From Bradyrhizobium vignae (lineage in GTDB: Bacteria; Pseudomonadota; Alphaproteobacteria; Rhizobiales; Xanthobacteraceae): a stretch of 64,000 nt of DNA. The stretch lies in the NCBI RefSeq assembly GCF_004114425.1, contig NZ_RDQF01000033.1, forward strand, positions 16,837 to 80,836. Reading direction: 5' to 3'. Of the stretch, positions 34,777 through 43,047 are shown piece by piece (positions within the stretch are counted from its first letter, which is position 1; the number at the start of each line of letters is the position of its first letter). The position numbers and the translations under genes are program-made. Below the pieces are notes generated by a model. That model searched no databases, was not told where the DNA came from, and saw only the letters and a program-made list of their open reading frames with translations.

Positions 34777-35826
34777 ATGACAAAACCCTTTCCCATGAAC
34801 GCCTGGTACGCCGCCGCCTGGGACGCTGAGGTGAAGCCGGCGCTGCTGCCGCGGACGATCTGCGGCAAGCATGTCGTGATGTATCGGAAAGCTGACGGCT
34901 CGGTGGCCGCGCTGGAGGACGCCTGCTGGCATCGCTTGGTGCCGCTGTCCAAGGGGCGGCTGGAGGGCGACACCGTCGTCTGCGGCTATCATGGCCTGAA
35001 ATACAATGCGCAGGGCCGCTGCACCTTCATGCCCTCGCAGGAGACCATCAACCCCTCGGCCTGCGTGCGCGCCTATCCCGTCGTCGAGCGCCATCGCTAC
35101 ATCTGGCTCTGGATGGGCGATCCTGCACTCGCCGATCCCGCGCTCGTGCCCGACATGCACTGGAACGACGATCCCGCCTGGGCCGGCGATGGCAAGACCA
35201 TCCATGTCAATTGCGACTACCGCCTTGTGCTCGACAATCTCATGGATCTCACCCACGAGACCTTCGTGCACGGCTCGTCGATTGGAAATGACGCGGTGGC
35301 GGAAGCGCCGTTCGACGTCACCCATGGCGAGAAGACCGTGACGGTGACGCGCTGGATGCGCGGCATCGAGCCGCCGCCGTTCTGGGGCAAGCAGCTCGGC
35401 AAGCCTGGCCTCGTCGATCGCTGGCAGATCATCCGTTTCGAGGCGCCGTGCACCATCGCCATCGACGTCGGCGTGGCGCCGACGGGCACCGGCGCGCCGG
35501 AAGGCGACCGCTCGCAGGGCGTCAACGGCTTCGTGCTCAACACCATCACGCCGGAGACGGAGAAGACCTGCCATTACTTCTGGGCCTTCGTTCGCAATTA
35601 TCGCATCAGCGAGCAGCGCATCACCACCGAGATCCGCGAGGGCGTCTCCGGCATCTTCCGCGAGGACGAGCTGATCCTCGAAGCGCAGCAGCGCGCGATG
35701 GACGAGAACCCCGACCGCATCTTCTATAACCTCAACATCGACGCCGGCGCGATGTGGTCGCGCAAGCTGATCGACCGGATGGTGGCGAAGGAAAACGCGC
35801 CAACGCACCTCCAGGCCGCGGAGTAG
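34777..35826 (+). CDS. vanA: Rieske oxygenase, vanillate O-demethylase type (VanA)
   Basis: 349 residues from the ATG at 34777 (GGAGTGAG upstream). Rieske 2Fe-2S ligands are C50-x-H52 and C69-x2-H72; the catalytic iron ligands fit H160 and H165 in DNLMDLTHETFVH, with the bridging D157. VanA uses O2 and electrons from VanB to split the methyl ether of vanillate to protocatechuate and formaldehyde. The start motif PMNAWYAAAWDAEV is very typical of this group. It heads an operon with the regulator and reductase. Related demethylases for other methoxy-aromatics are the main alternative. Confidence 0.85.
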   Translation: MTKPFPMNAWYAAAWDAEVKPALLPRTICGKHVVMYRKADGSVAALEDACWHRLVPLSKGRLEGDTVVCGYHGLKYNAQGRCTFMPSQETINPSACVRAYPVVERHRYIWLWMGDPALADPALVPDMHWNDDPAWAGDGKTIHVNCDYRLVLDNLMDLTHETFVHGSSIGNDAVAEAPFDVTHGEKTVTVTRWMRGIEPPPFWGKQLGKPGLVDRWQIIRFEAPCTIAIDVGVAPTGTGAPEGDRSQGVNGFVLNTITPETEKTCHYFWAFVRNYRISEQRITTEIREGVSGIFREDELILEAQQRAMDENPDRIFYNLNIDAGAMWSRKLIDRMVAKENAPTHLQAAE

Positions 35827-35829
35827 ATC

Positions 35830-36582
35830 ATGGCCGAGCGTGAGGTCGACCGCTCCGTCTCGCAGACCGTGAAGGCGCAGCTCGCGCTGCGCGATCAGAT
35901 TCTGTCGGGGTCTTTACGCCCCGGCGAGCGCATCTCCGAGCTGCAGGCGGTGGAGACCACCGGCGCCTCGCGCACGCCGGTGCGCATGGCGCTGGTGCGG
36001 CTGGAGGAGGAGGGCCTGCTGGAGGCGATCCCCTCGGGCGGCTTCATGGTGAAGGCGTTCTCCGAGCGCGACATCTCCGATTCCATCGAACTGCGCGGCA
36101 CGCTGGAAGGTTTGGCTGCGCGCTTTGCCGCCGAGCGCGGCGTCTCCGCGCGCGAGCTCGAATCGTTGAAGGAGTGCCTTTCCGCAATCGACGAATTGCT
36201 CCGCCAGGTGCCGATCTCGGTCGATGCCTTCTCGTCCTATGTCACGCTGAATGCGCGTTTCCACGCGCTGCTCACGGAACTGTCCCGCAGCCAGCCCCTG
36301 ATCCGGCAGATCGACCGCGCCTCAGCGATGCCGTTCGCATCGCCAAGCGGCTTCGTGATGGCGCAGTCGGCGCTGCCCGAGGCGCAGCAGATCCTGATCA
36401 TCGCCCAGGAGCACCATCGCGTCGTGATCGACGCCATCGAGAACCGCGAGGGCGCGCGCGCCGAGGCCATCATGCGCGAGCATGCCCGGCTCGCGGTGCG
36501 AAACCTGCGGCTCGCGCTGCGCAACCGCACCCATCTCGACCTCTTGCCGGCGCTCGCGCTGATCAAGACCGCAACCGATTGA
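35830..36582 (+). CDS. vanR: GntR-family regulator with FCD domain
   Basis: 250 residues, starting four bases after the oxygenase stop. The N-terminal winged helix has LRDQILSGSLRPGERISELQ and GASRTPVRMALVRLEEEGLL, the classic GntR signature. The C-terminal helical FCD domain has ELRGTLEGLAARFAAERG and later His residues (NARFHALL, EHHRVVIDAIENRE) that may hold a metal and ligand. Members usually repress the operon until an aromatic ligand binds. The gene lies inside the operon it probably controls, and two palindromes lie before it. Calling the ligand vanillate is inference. Confidence 0.85.
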   Translation: MAEREVDRSVSQTVKAQLALRDQILSGSLRPGERISELQAVETTGASRTPVRMALVRLEEEGLLEAIPSGGFMVKAFSERDISDSIELRGTLEGLAARFAAERGVSARELESLKECLSAIDELLRQVPISVDAFSSYVTLNARFHALLTELSRSQPLIRQIDRASAMPFASPSGFVMAQSALPEAQQILIIAQEHHRVVIDAIENREGARAEAIMREHARLAVRNLRLALRNRTHLDLLPALALIKTATD

Positions 36583-36593
36583 GGGCAGTCACA

Positions 36594-37574
36594 ATGCGCT
36601 TCGTCGAAACCCGGATTCCGGCGACACTCGTCTCGACGCGCGATCTCGCGCCCGGCATCCGCGAATTTCTGATCAGGCCGGATCAGTTCGACGTCACGTC
36701 CTATCCGGTCGGCAGCCACATCAATGTCAGCGTCACCATCGACGGCCTGCCGGAGACGCGATCCTATTCGCTGGTCGGCGAAGCCTCTTCGCATGGCTTC
36801 AGAATAGCGGTGCGCCGCGCTGAGGATTCCCGCGGCGGCTCGCGCTACATGTGGCAGCTCGCACCCGGCGCGCGCCTCGACATCACCCGGCCCGCTTCGC
36901 TCCTTGCGGTTGACTGGGCTCGCGAAAACTACTGCCTGATCGCCGGCGGCATCGGCATCACCCCGATCCTCGGCGCGGCGCAGGCACTGGCGCGGCGCGA
37001 GGCAAACGTCGCGCTGCACTACGCCGTGCGCTCGCGCCGTGAGGCCGCCTATCTCGACGATCTCGCCGCGATGCTCGGGGACCGTCTGGTTGTTCACGCC
37101 AGCGACGAGGGCCAGCGGCTCGATCTCGACGCCCTGTTCGCCTCGTTGCCGCAAAGTACGCTGGCCCTGTTCTGCGGCCCGATGCGGATGCTGGACGCCG
37201 CGCGCCATGCCTGGATCGGGGCCGGCCACCCGCTGCCCGATCTCCGCTACGAGACCTTCGGCTCCAGCGGCACGCTGCCGACCGAAACTTTTCGCGTGCG
37301 ATTGAAGGACTCGAACGTCGAGCTCGAGATCCCGCGCGAGCGCTCGATGCTGGACGTGCTCAACGCCAGCGGCCACGACGTGATGTACGACTGCAAGCGC
37401 GGCGAATGCGGCCTCTGCGCCATCGACGTGGTCGCGGTCGACGGCGAGATCGATCATCGCGACGTCTTCTTCAGCGATCATCAGAAACAGAGCAACCGGA
37501 AGATCTGCGCCTGCGTCTCCCGCGCGCGCGGCACCATCACGGTGGACACCCTGCTGCGGGCGGATGCGATCTGA
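36594..37574 (+). CDS. vanB: Oxygenase reductase subunit (VanB-like)
   Basis: 326 residues from the ATG at 36594; longer upstream frame rejected because it overlaps the regulator. FMN/NAD-binding part: TRSYSLVGEA, then CLIAGGIGITPILGAAQALA and LALFCGPMRMLDAAR. The C-terminal plant-type 2Fe-2S domain has YDCKRGECGLCAID and later KICAC, giving four cysteine ligands. It passes electrons from NAD(P)H to the oxygenase. The order, flavin then NAD then ferredoxin, is that of phthalate dioxygenase reductases. Third gene of the operon. Confidence 0.88.
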   Translation: MRFVETRIPATLVSTRDLAPGIREFLIRPDQFDVTSYPVGSHINVSVTIDGLPETRSYSLVGEASSHGFRIAVRRAEDSRGGSRYMWQLAPGARLDITRPASLLAVDWARENYCLIAGGIGITPILGAAQALARREANVALHYAVRSRREAAYLDDLAAMLGDRLVVHASDEGQRLDLDALFASLPQSTLALFCGPMRMLDAARHAWIGAGHPLPDLRYETFGSSGTLPTETFRVRLKDSNVELEIPRERSMLDVLNASGHDVMYDCKRGECGLCAIDVVAVDGEIDHRDVFFSDHQKQSNRKICACVSRARGTITVDTLLRADAI

Positions 37575-37578
37575 CACT

Positions 37579-37680
37579 AAAGCGCGATGGGATCAGGATG
37601 AATCGCCATCGCGCTTCAGGTTATTGTTTGAGCATGATCTTTTCGGAAAACCGCTGCACACTTTTCCGGATCATGCTCTA
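37579..37680. repeat. Intergenic repeat, AAAGCGCGATGGGATCAGG family
   Basis: Two consecutive hairpins: AAGCGCGATGG with CCATCGCGCTT, then GAGCATGATC (37630) with GATCATGCTC (ending about 37678). I recognise this as a widespread intergenic sequence in Bradyrhizobium-like genomes. It follows the vanB stop and may act as a terminator. Confidence 0.75.
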
Positions 37681-37691
37681 GGAGAGGTCGC

Positions 37692-37773
37692 CATGCCCGG
37701 GCTTGTCCCGGGCATCCACGTTCTTCATGCTCGGAGCCGACGCGTGGATGGCCGGGACAAGCCCGGCCATGAC
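37692..37773. repeat. Intergenic repeat, CATGCCCGGGCTTGTCCCGG family
   Basis: An imperfect palindrome: CATGCCCGGGCTTGTCCCGG at the left, matched by CCGGGACAAGCCCGGCCATG at the right, with CATCCACG/CGTGGATG inside. A separate family from its left neighbour. Confidence 0.75.
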
Positions 37774-37793
37774 GCATTTGGAAGCGCTGGCAC

Positions 37794-39755
37794 CTACGCC
37801 GCGTAAATCGCCCGAAGCTTCTTCGTATCGAGCAGCGCCAGCACGCCATCGGCCGAAACAGGCCGGCTGATGAGATACCCCTGCACCTCGTCGCAACTGA
37901 TCTGGCGCAGATATTCGAGCTGGTCGGCGGTCTCGACTCCCTCCGCCACCACGCCGATGTCGAGGTCGCGTGCCAGCGAAATCACCGACTTCACGATCGC
38001 GGCGCAGTCCGGCTGCACCAGCATGTCGCGGATGAAGGACTGGTCGATCTTGATGCGGCTGAACGGCAGCTTGCGCAGGTATGTCAGCGACGAGAAGCCG
38101 GTGCCGAAGTCGTCGAGCGCCACGGTGACTCCGAGCTCCAGCAATGCGTTCAGGACCGTCGCGGCCGAGCCGTATTTCGACAGCAGCATCGATTCCGTGA
38201 TCTCGATCTCGAGCCGATGCGGGGCGATCTTGGCGTCGGCGAGCGCCTGCACGATGATCTGAAGAATGCCTGTATTGTGGAACTGCGCCGCGGAGAAGTT
38301 CACGGCGACCCTGATCTCTTCCGGCCATTGCGCCACGGTGGCGCAGGCGCGGCGGATCACCCATTCGCCGATCGCGTGGATCAGCCCGGTCTCTTCCGCG
38401 ATTGGTATGAATTCACTCGGCGGCACCAGCCCGCGCGAAGGATGCCGCCAGCGCAACAGCGCCTCGAAGCCGGTGATCCGGTTGTCGCGGATATCGAGGA
38501 AAGGCTGGAACACCAGGAACAGCTCGTTTCGCGCGATCGCGCCTTCGAGGTCCGACTGCAGCGCCTTGCGGTCGCGAGATAGCCTGTCATCCGCTTGTTC
38601 GAAGAAGCAGACCGTGCCCGGCCCCGCCTTTTTGGCACGGTAGAGCGCCGCATCGGCGTTCTTCATGACGTCGAGCGCCGTGTTGCCGTCGCGAGGGGCC
38701 AGCACGATGCCGACGCTGGTCGCGCCGATGATCTGGCGGTCTTCGATCTGGAACGGTTCGTCGAACGCCGCGACGAAGCGCTCGGCGATTTCGAGCGCAT
38801 CCTCGGGCCGCGCCAGATTGGCCATTACCAGTGCGAACTCATCGCCGCCGATGCGCGCTATGTGCTCGGCCGTGCGGGTGCAGCGCTGCAGGCGGCCTGC
38901 GACCTGCACCAGGAAGTCATCGCCGGCGGGATGGCCGAACTTGTCGTTGACCTCCTTGAAGCGATCGAGATCGAGCAGCAGCACCGCGAACTCCTCGCCG
39001 GAAAGGGCCAGTCGCTTCAGCGCGGCATCGAGCGTCTCGTTGAAGGCGAAGCGATTGGGCAGCTGCGTCAGCGAGTCCTGGCGCACCGTGCGCTCCGCCT
39101 CGATCTGCCGTATCACGCGCCGCGCGAACGAGAACGAATTGACGAACACGTTGCGCAGCAGCACGCTGCCATAGACCACGACGAGGAAGGCGATCAGCAG
39201 GAAGGCCAGGTCGCCGTTCCTGCTGAGGCAGATCGCGATGCCGAGGAAGATGGGCGCCGTGAACGCGATGGCCGCGATCGGGATCGTGGCGAAGGCCAGC
39301 GCGCCTCCGGCCAGCATGCCCGAGCACAGGCAGGTGATGACGAGCTGTCCGCCGGTCGAGGCGCCGGCGAAGAACGCGACCGGGACGATGCCCCAGGCGG
39401 AGCCAAGAATGAAGGCATTGCGCACCAGCCGGTACATGGCGTGGCGCGAGACGGATTGCGGCTTGGTGATGCGGCGCGCGGCGTAGGATTGCAGGCAAAA
39501 TCCGATCGCGGCGGCGGCGACCGCGACCGCCCAGATCAGGGCGAACATCCGGTCCGGCGACTGCCACAGCGCGATGGCGAGTACGATGGCGTTGCAGGCA
39601 TTGGCGAGCATGATGCCGACCGAATAGCCGAGCACCAGCGACATCTGTTCGGCGCGGATATGGCCGGCCATCGCCTCGTCGGTTGCGGGACCGCCAAAGG
39701 CCGACAGATCGCCGGCGAACAACCGTGCGACATAGTTGGTCGTTTGAGTCCGCAT
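37794..39755 (-). CDS. Membrane GGDEF-EAL protein (cyclic-di-GMP turnover)
   Basis: 653 residues. Six or so membrane segments cover residues 37-215. A GGDEF domain follows, with intact ARIGGDEFALV, and then an EAL domain with FEALLRW, AVNFSAAQF, EITESMLL, DDFGTGFSSLTYLRKLPF and VVAEGVE. Both active sites look complete, so the protein may make and break cyclic di-GMP, a signal that often controls exopolysaccharide output and motility. Single gene between repeat elements. Which activity dominates cannot be read. Confidence 0.9.
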   Translation of the reverse strand: MRTQTTNYVARLFAGDLSAFGGPATDEAMAGHIRAEQMSLVLGYSVGIMLANACNAIVLAIALWQSPDRMFALIWAVAVAAAAIGFCLQSYAARRITKPQSVSRHAMYRLVRNAFILGSAWGIVPVAFFAGASTGGQLVITCLCSGMLAGGALAFATIPIAAIAFTAPIFLGIAICLSRNGDLAFLLIAFLVVVYGSVLLRNVFVNSFSFARRVIRQIEAERTVRQDSLTQLPNRFAFNETLDAALKRLALSGEEFAVLLLDLDRFKEVNDKFGHPAGDDFLVQVAGRLQRCTRTAEHIARIGGDEFALVMANLARPEDALEIAERFVAAFDEPFQIEDRQIIGATSVGIVLAPRDGNTALDVMKNADAALYRAKKAGPGTVCFFEQADDRLSRDRKALQSDLEGAIARNELFLVFQPFLDIRDNRITGFEALLRWRHPSRGLVPPSEFIPIAEETGLIHAIGEWVIRRACATVAQWPEEIRVAVNFSAAQFHNTGILQIIVQALADAKIAPHRLEIEITESMLLSKYGSAATVLNALLELGVTVALDDFGTGFSSLTYLRKLPFSRIKIDQSFIRDMLVQPDCAAIVKSVISLARDLDIGVVAEGVETADQLEYLRQISCDEVQGYLISRPVSADGVLALLDTKKLRAIYAA

Positions 39756-40015
39756 CCCAGAGCCTAGCAGCAGGGCCGTTCGTCCAGCTCGATCCGGAGA
39801 ATTCGCTACAAACCTTTGACGAACTATGAATTTTCCACGCCAGCCAGCTTGGCTGCGACCACTCCTGCGTGTTCAAAGCAAGGTATCGATAACAAATCGA
39901 TACAAATGCGACGCCTTGCGTTACGGATGTAACGGAAGGAGCATGTTGGCGAGCAGTTCCGCTGTCATGTCCCCGGGCTGAACATCAAGCCGGGCGATGA
40001 CAGCAGCTCGGGGCT
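39756..40015. other. Intergenic region, with half-size TGTCAT repeat
   Basis: 260 bases. Holds the promoter side of the GGDEF-EAL gene, and at 39963-40002 a 40-base hairpin (TGTCATGTCCCCGGGC ... GCCGGGCGATGACA) that matches one half of the larger elements at 34549 and 57351. No gene seen. Confidence 0.6.
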
Positions 40016-40381
40016 TCACCGCCCCAGCTGCTTCGGGTCGTAATAGAACCGTTCCTCGATCAGCTCATCGCCCCGCCAGGCCTGCCACGCGATCTCGTCC
40101 AGCGTTCGGACGACGCCTTCGGCATTGGTGAAGCTGAAAACCCAGCGCGTGGCGACGTGGTCGCCCTCGATCAGGCTCGGGCCGACGCGGACGGCCTTGA
40201 CCTCCTTGAAAGCGGCCAGCACGCCGCGCTCCTTTGCCGCCAGCTTGTCGCGCCCCATCGTCGGCTCGGCGTTGTTCTCGTAGGTGGCAGCATCGGGCGC
40301 ATAGAATTGCTCGATCGCGCCGACGAAGTCCCCGTCCTCCAGCAGTTTCGCAAAGTCTTCGACGATGTCACGGCTCGGCAT
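40016..40381 (-). CDS. NTF2-like / SnoaL-like protein
   Basis: 121 residues from the ATG at 40381; the frame is open to 40444, but that part covers the operator region. The alpha+beta cone fold is suggested by FAKLLEDGDFVGAIEQFYAP and the later strands DHVATRWVFSFTNAEG and RTLDEIAWQAWRGDELIEER. Such proteins are small isomerases, hydrolases or simple binding domains; the reaction is unknown. It is divergent from a TetR gene, and paired operators sit directly upstream, so it is probably the regulator's target. Confidence 0.78.
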   Translation of the reverse strand: MPSRDIVEDFAKLLEDGDFVGAIEQFYAPDAATYENNAEPTMGRDKLAAKERGVLAAFKEVKAVRVGPSLIEGDHVATRWVFSFTNAEGVVRTLDEIAWQAWRGDELIEERFYYDPKQLGR

Positions 40382-40399
40382 GGCGACCTCACGATTAAA

Positions 40400-40435
40400 A
40401 CCGACTGATAGTCGGTAAATACCGACCGATGGTCG
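40400..40435. promoter_or_regulatory. Paired TetR-type operators
   Basis: Two palindromes with centre GAT: CCGACTGATAGTCGG at 40401-40415 and CGACCGATGGTCG at 40423-40435. Centres are 21 bases apart, two helical turns, as for two repressor dimers on one DNA face. They lie 20-55 bases before the NTF2-like start codon and 120-155 before the TetR start codon. Confidence 0.75.
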
Positions 40436-40512
40436 AAAAGTCAACTGGCCGTCCGCGCTGAATTCGATTAGAGGGGAGTGAGTTTGAATCGATGCGAGCC
40501 AAGAACTCGGAA

Positions 40513-40537
40513 CACCTCTCCCCGTCGGGGAGAGGTG
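40513..40537. repeat. Perfect hairpin in the TetR leader
   Basis: An 11-bp perfect stem (CACCTCTCCCC / GGGGAGAGGTG) around a three-base loop. The same sequence ends the larger element at 41197-41351, so it is probably a solo arm of that family. It lies 18 bases before the TetR start codon and could affect translation. Confidence 0.65.
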
Positions 40538-40554
40538 GACGCAAGACGAGAGCC

Positions 40555-41145
40555 ATGGCGAAACAGGCGGAGCGGCGGGCGGCGACGACGGAAGCGATCC
40601 TGACGGCGGCGCGCCGCTTGTTCGGCACGCAAGGCTTTGCCGCCACTACCATGGACGAGATCGCCGAAGGCGCCTCCGTCGCCAAGGGCGCGGTCTATCA
40701 TCACTTCAAGACCAAGGAGGCGGTGTTCGAAGCCGTGTTCGATCAGGTCTCGCGCGACCTCGTTGCCGAGATCGACCGCACGGCGCGGGCAGAGAAGGAC
40801 GTGCTCGCCGCGATGGTCGCCGGCACCCAGCATTACTTTGCCGCTACCGCCAAGGGCCCGACCGGCCAGATCATCCTGCGCGACGGTCCGGCCGTGCTCG
40901 GCTGGGAACGCTGGCGCGAGATCGACGCGCAGCACTTCGGCGGCAAGATGCCGCGTGCGCTTTCCGCAGCGATGGAGGCCGGCCTGATCGCGCGGCAGCC
41001 GGTCGAGCCCTTAGCGCGGCTGCTGCTCGGCGCCGTGACGGAGGCCGCGGTCGCCTGCGCCGGCCGTGCCGATATCGCAAGGGCAGGCGCGGAATATGCC
41101 CGTGCGTTCAAGTCGCTGGTCGAGGCACTGCGCGTGCGCGCATGA
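40555..41145 (+). CDS. TetR-family transcriptional regulator
   Basis: 196 residues from the ATG at 40555; the upstream frame runs into a hairpin repeat. The HTH is classic: ILTAARRLFGTQGFAATTMD, EIAEGASVAKGAVYHHFKTK and EAVFEAVFD. The C-terminal ligand part has an all-helical pattern with QIILRDGPAVLGWERWREID. A likely repressor of the divergent NTF2-like gene and of itself through the operators at 40400-40435. The ligand is unknown. Confidence 0.9.
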   Translation: MAKQAERRAATTEAILTAARRLFGTQGFAATTMDEIAEGASVAKGAVYHHFKTKEAVFEAVFDQVSRDLVAEIDRTARAEKDVLAAMVAGTQHYFAATAKGPTGQIILRDGPAVLGWERWREIDAQHFGGKMPRALSAAMEAGLIARQPVEPLARLLLGAVTEAAVACAGRADIARAGAEYARAFKSLVEALRVRA

Positions 41146-41196
41146 TTGTGTTAATGCGGAGCGAGTGATGTGGATGGTGTTGACGCCGCACTCGGT

Positions 41197-41351
41197 CACC
41201 TCTCCCGTAGGGAGAGGTCGGATAGCATCGTAGATGCGATCCGGGTGAGGGGGTACGGTCTCACTTGCCATTGCGGCTCCTCACCCGGATTGCTACGGAC
41301 GATGCTGCGCATTGCCGTGCGCAATCCGACCTCTCTCCGCTGGGAGAGGTG
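41197..41351. repeat. Intergenic repeat, CACCTCTCCC family
   Basis: About 155 bases. The outer arms are CACCTCTCCCGTAGGGAGAG and CTCTCCGCTGGGAGAGGTG, with inner matched stretches GGATAGCATCGTAGATGCG ... GCTACGGACGATGC and ATCCGGGTGAGG ... CCTCACCCGGAT. It folds into a long branched palindrome in the space before the GMC oxidoreductase gene. Confidence 0.75.
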
Positions 41352-41397
41352 AAGTGACGAACTGGAAACGCCATACCAACAAAAAGAACAGTAGCGC

Positions 41398-43023
41398 ATG
41401 AACGCAAATTCCTCTCTCGCACTCAACGATCCCGAATTCGACTACGTCATCGTCGGCGCCGGCTCTGCCGGCTGCGTGCTGGCCAATAGGCTCTCTGCGA
41501 ACGGCAAGCACAGCGTGCTGCTGCTCGAGGCCGGCCCGAAGGACTCCAACATCTGGATCCACGTCCCGCTCGGCTACGGCAAGCTGTTCAAGGAGAAGAG
41601 CGTCAACTGGATGTACCAGACCGAGCCGGAGCCCGAGTTGAAGGGCCGCCAGGTGTTCCAGCCTCGCGGCAAGACACTGGGCGGCTCGAGCTCGATCAAC
41701 GGCCTGCTCTATGTCCGTGGTCAGCACGAGGACTATGACCGCTGGCGCCAGCTCGGCAACACGGGATGGGGGTATGACGACGTGCTGCCCTATTTCAAGA
41801 AGGCCGAGGACCAGTCGCGCGGCGCCGATCACTATCACGGCACGGGCGGACCGCTGCCGGTCTCCAACATGATCGTGACCGATCCGCTGTCGAAGGCTTT
41901 CATCGATGCTGCCGTCGAGACCGGTCTGCCCTACAACCCTGATTTCAACGGCGCGACGCAGGAAGGCGTCGGCCTGTTCCAGACCACGACGCGCAACGGT
42001 CGCCGCGCCTCCACGGCGGTGGCCTATCTCGGCCCTGCCAAGGCCCGCGGCAACCTCAAGATCGAGACGGGCGCGCTCGCCCAGCGCATCCTGTTCGAGG
42101 GACGCCGCGCCGTCGGTGTCGAGTACCGCCAAGGCGCTGCCTTGCGCCGCGCACGGGCGCGCAAGGAGGTCGTGCTGTCGAGCGGGGCCTACAACTCGCC
42201 GCAACTGCTCCAGCTCTCCGGCGTCGGCCCTGGCGATCTCCTGCGCAAGCACGGCATCGAGGTGGTGCTGGACGCACCGGGCGTCGGTCACGACCTTCAG
42301 GACCACATGCAAGTCCGCATCGTGATGCGCTGCTCGCAGAAGATCACGCTCAACGACACCATCAACCATCCGCTTCGTCGCACCATGGCCGGCGCGCGCT
42401 ATGCGCTGTTCCGCAAGGGCTGGCTGACGATCGCGGCGGGCACGGCCGGAGCCTTCTTCAAGACCAGTCCGCGGCTGGCTTCGCCAGACATCCAGGTGCA
42501 CTTCCTGCCGTTCTCGACCGACAAGATGGGCGAGAAGCTGCATGATTTCTCCGGCTTCACCGCCTCGGTGTGCCAGCTACGTCCCGAAAGCCGCGGCTCC
42601 CTGCGCATCAAGAGCGCGGACCCGACCGTGCCGCCGGAGATCCGCATCAACTACATGTCGACCGAGACCGATCGAACCACCAACGTGGAGGGTCTGAAAA
42701 TCCTGCGCAAGATCCTGAACGCGCCGGCGCTGAAGCCGTTCGTGGTCAGCGAGTACGATCCCGGGCCAAAGGTATCCACGGATGCCGAGCTGCTCGATTT
42801 CTGCCGTGAGCGCGGCAGCACCATCTACCATCCGACCTCGACCTGTCGTATGGGCAATGACGCGCTTGCCGTGGTCGATCAGCGGCTGAAGGTGAGGGGG
42901 CTCGACGGCCTTCGTGTCGTCGACGGCTCGATCATGCCGGACCTCGTGTCGGGGAACACCAACGCGCCGATCATCATGATCGCTGAAAAGGCTTCCGACA
43001 TGATATTAGAGGAGGCGCGTTGA
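41398..43023 (+). CDS. GMC-family FAD oxidoreductase (choline dehydrogenase-like)
   Basis: 541 residues, normal for the family. FAD site YVIVGAGSAGCVLANRLS at residue 16, GMC signature RGKTLGGSSSINGLLYVRG, second signature SSGAYNSPQLLQLSGVG, and the catalytic His region STIYHPTSTCRMG with the following SGNTNAPIIMIAEKAS. Members oxidise primary alcohols, with electrons going to a quinone or O2. Choline dehydrogenase would sit with betaine genes, which are absent, so the alcohol substrate is open. The hemC-like gene follows after 24 bases. Confidence 0.88.
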   Translation: MNANSSLALNDPEFDYVIVGAGSAGCVLANRLSANGKHSVLLLEAGPKDSNIWIHVPLGYGKLFKEKSVNWMYQTEPEPELKGRQVFQPRGKTLGGSSSINGLLYVRGQHEDYDRWRQLGNTGWGYDDVLPYFKKAEDQSRGADHYHGTGGPLPVSNMIVTDPLSKAFIDAAVETGLPYNPDFNGATQEGVGLFQTTTRNGRRASTAVAYLGPAKARGNLKIETGALAQRILFEGRRAVGVEYRQGAALRRARARKEVVLSSGAYNSPQLLQLSGVGPGDLLRKHGIEVVLDAPGVGHDLQDHMQVRIVMRCSQKITLNDTINHPLRRTMAGARYALFRKGWLTIAAGTAGAFFKTSPRLASPDIQVHFLPFSTDKMGEKLHDFSGFTASVCQLRPESRGSLRIKSADPTVPPEIRINYMSTETDRTTNVEGLKILRKILNAPALKPFVVSEYDPGPKVSTDAELLDFCRERGSTIYHPTSTCRMGNDALAVVDQRLKVRGLDGLRVVDGSIMPDLVSGNTNAPIIMIAEKASDMILEEAR

Positions 43024-43047
43024 TTTGCGGCTAGAAAGGACAGCGGC

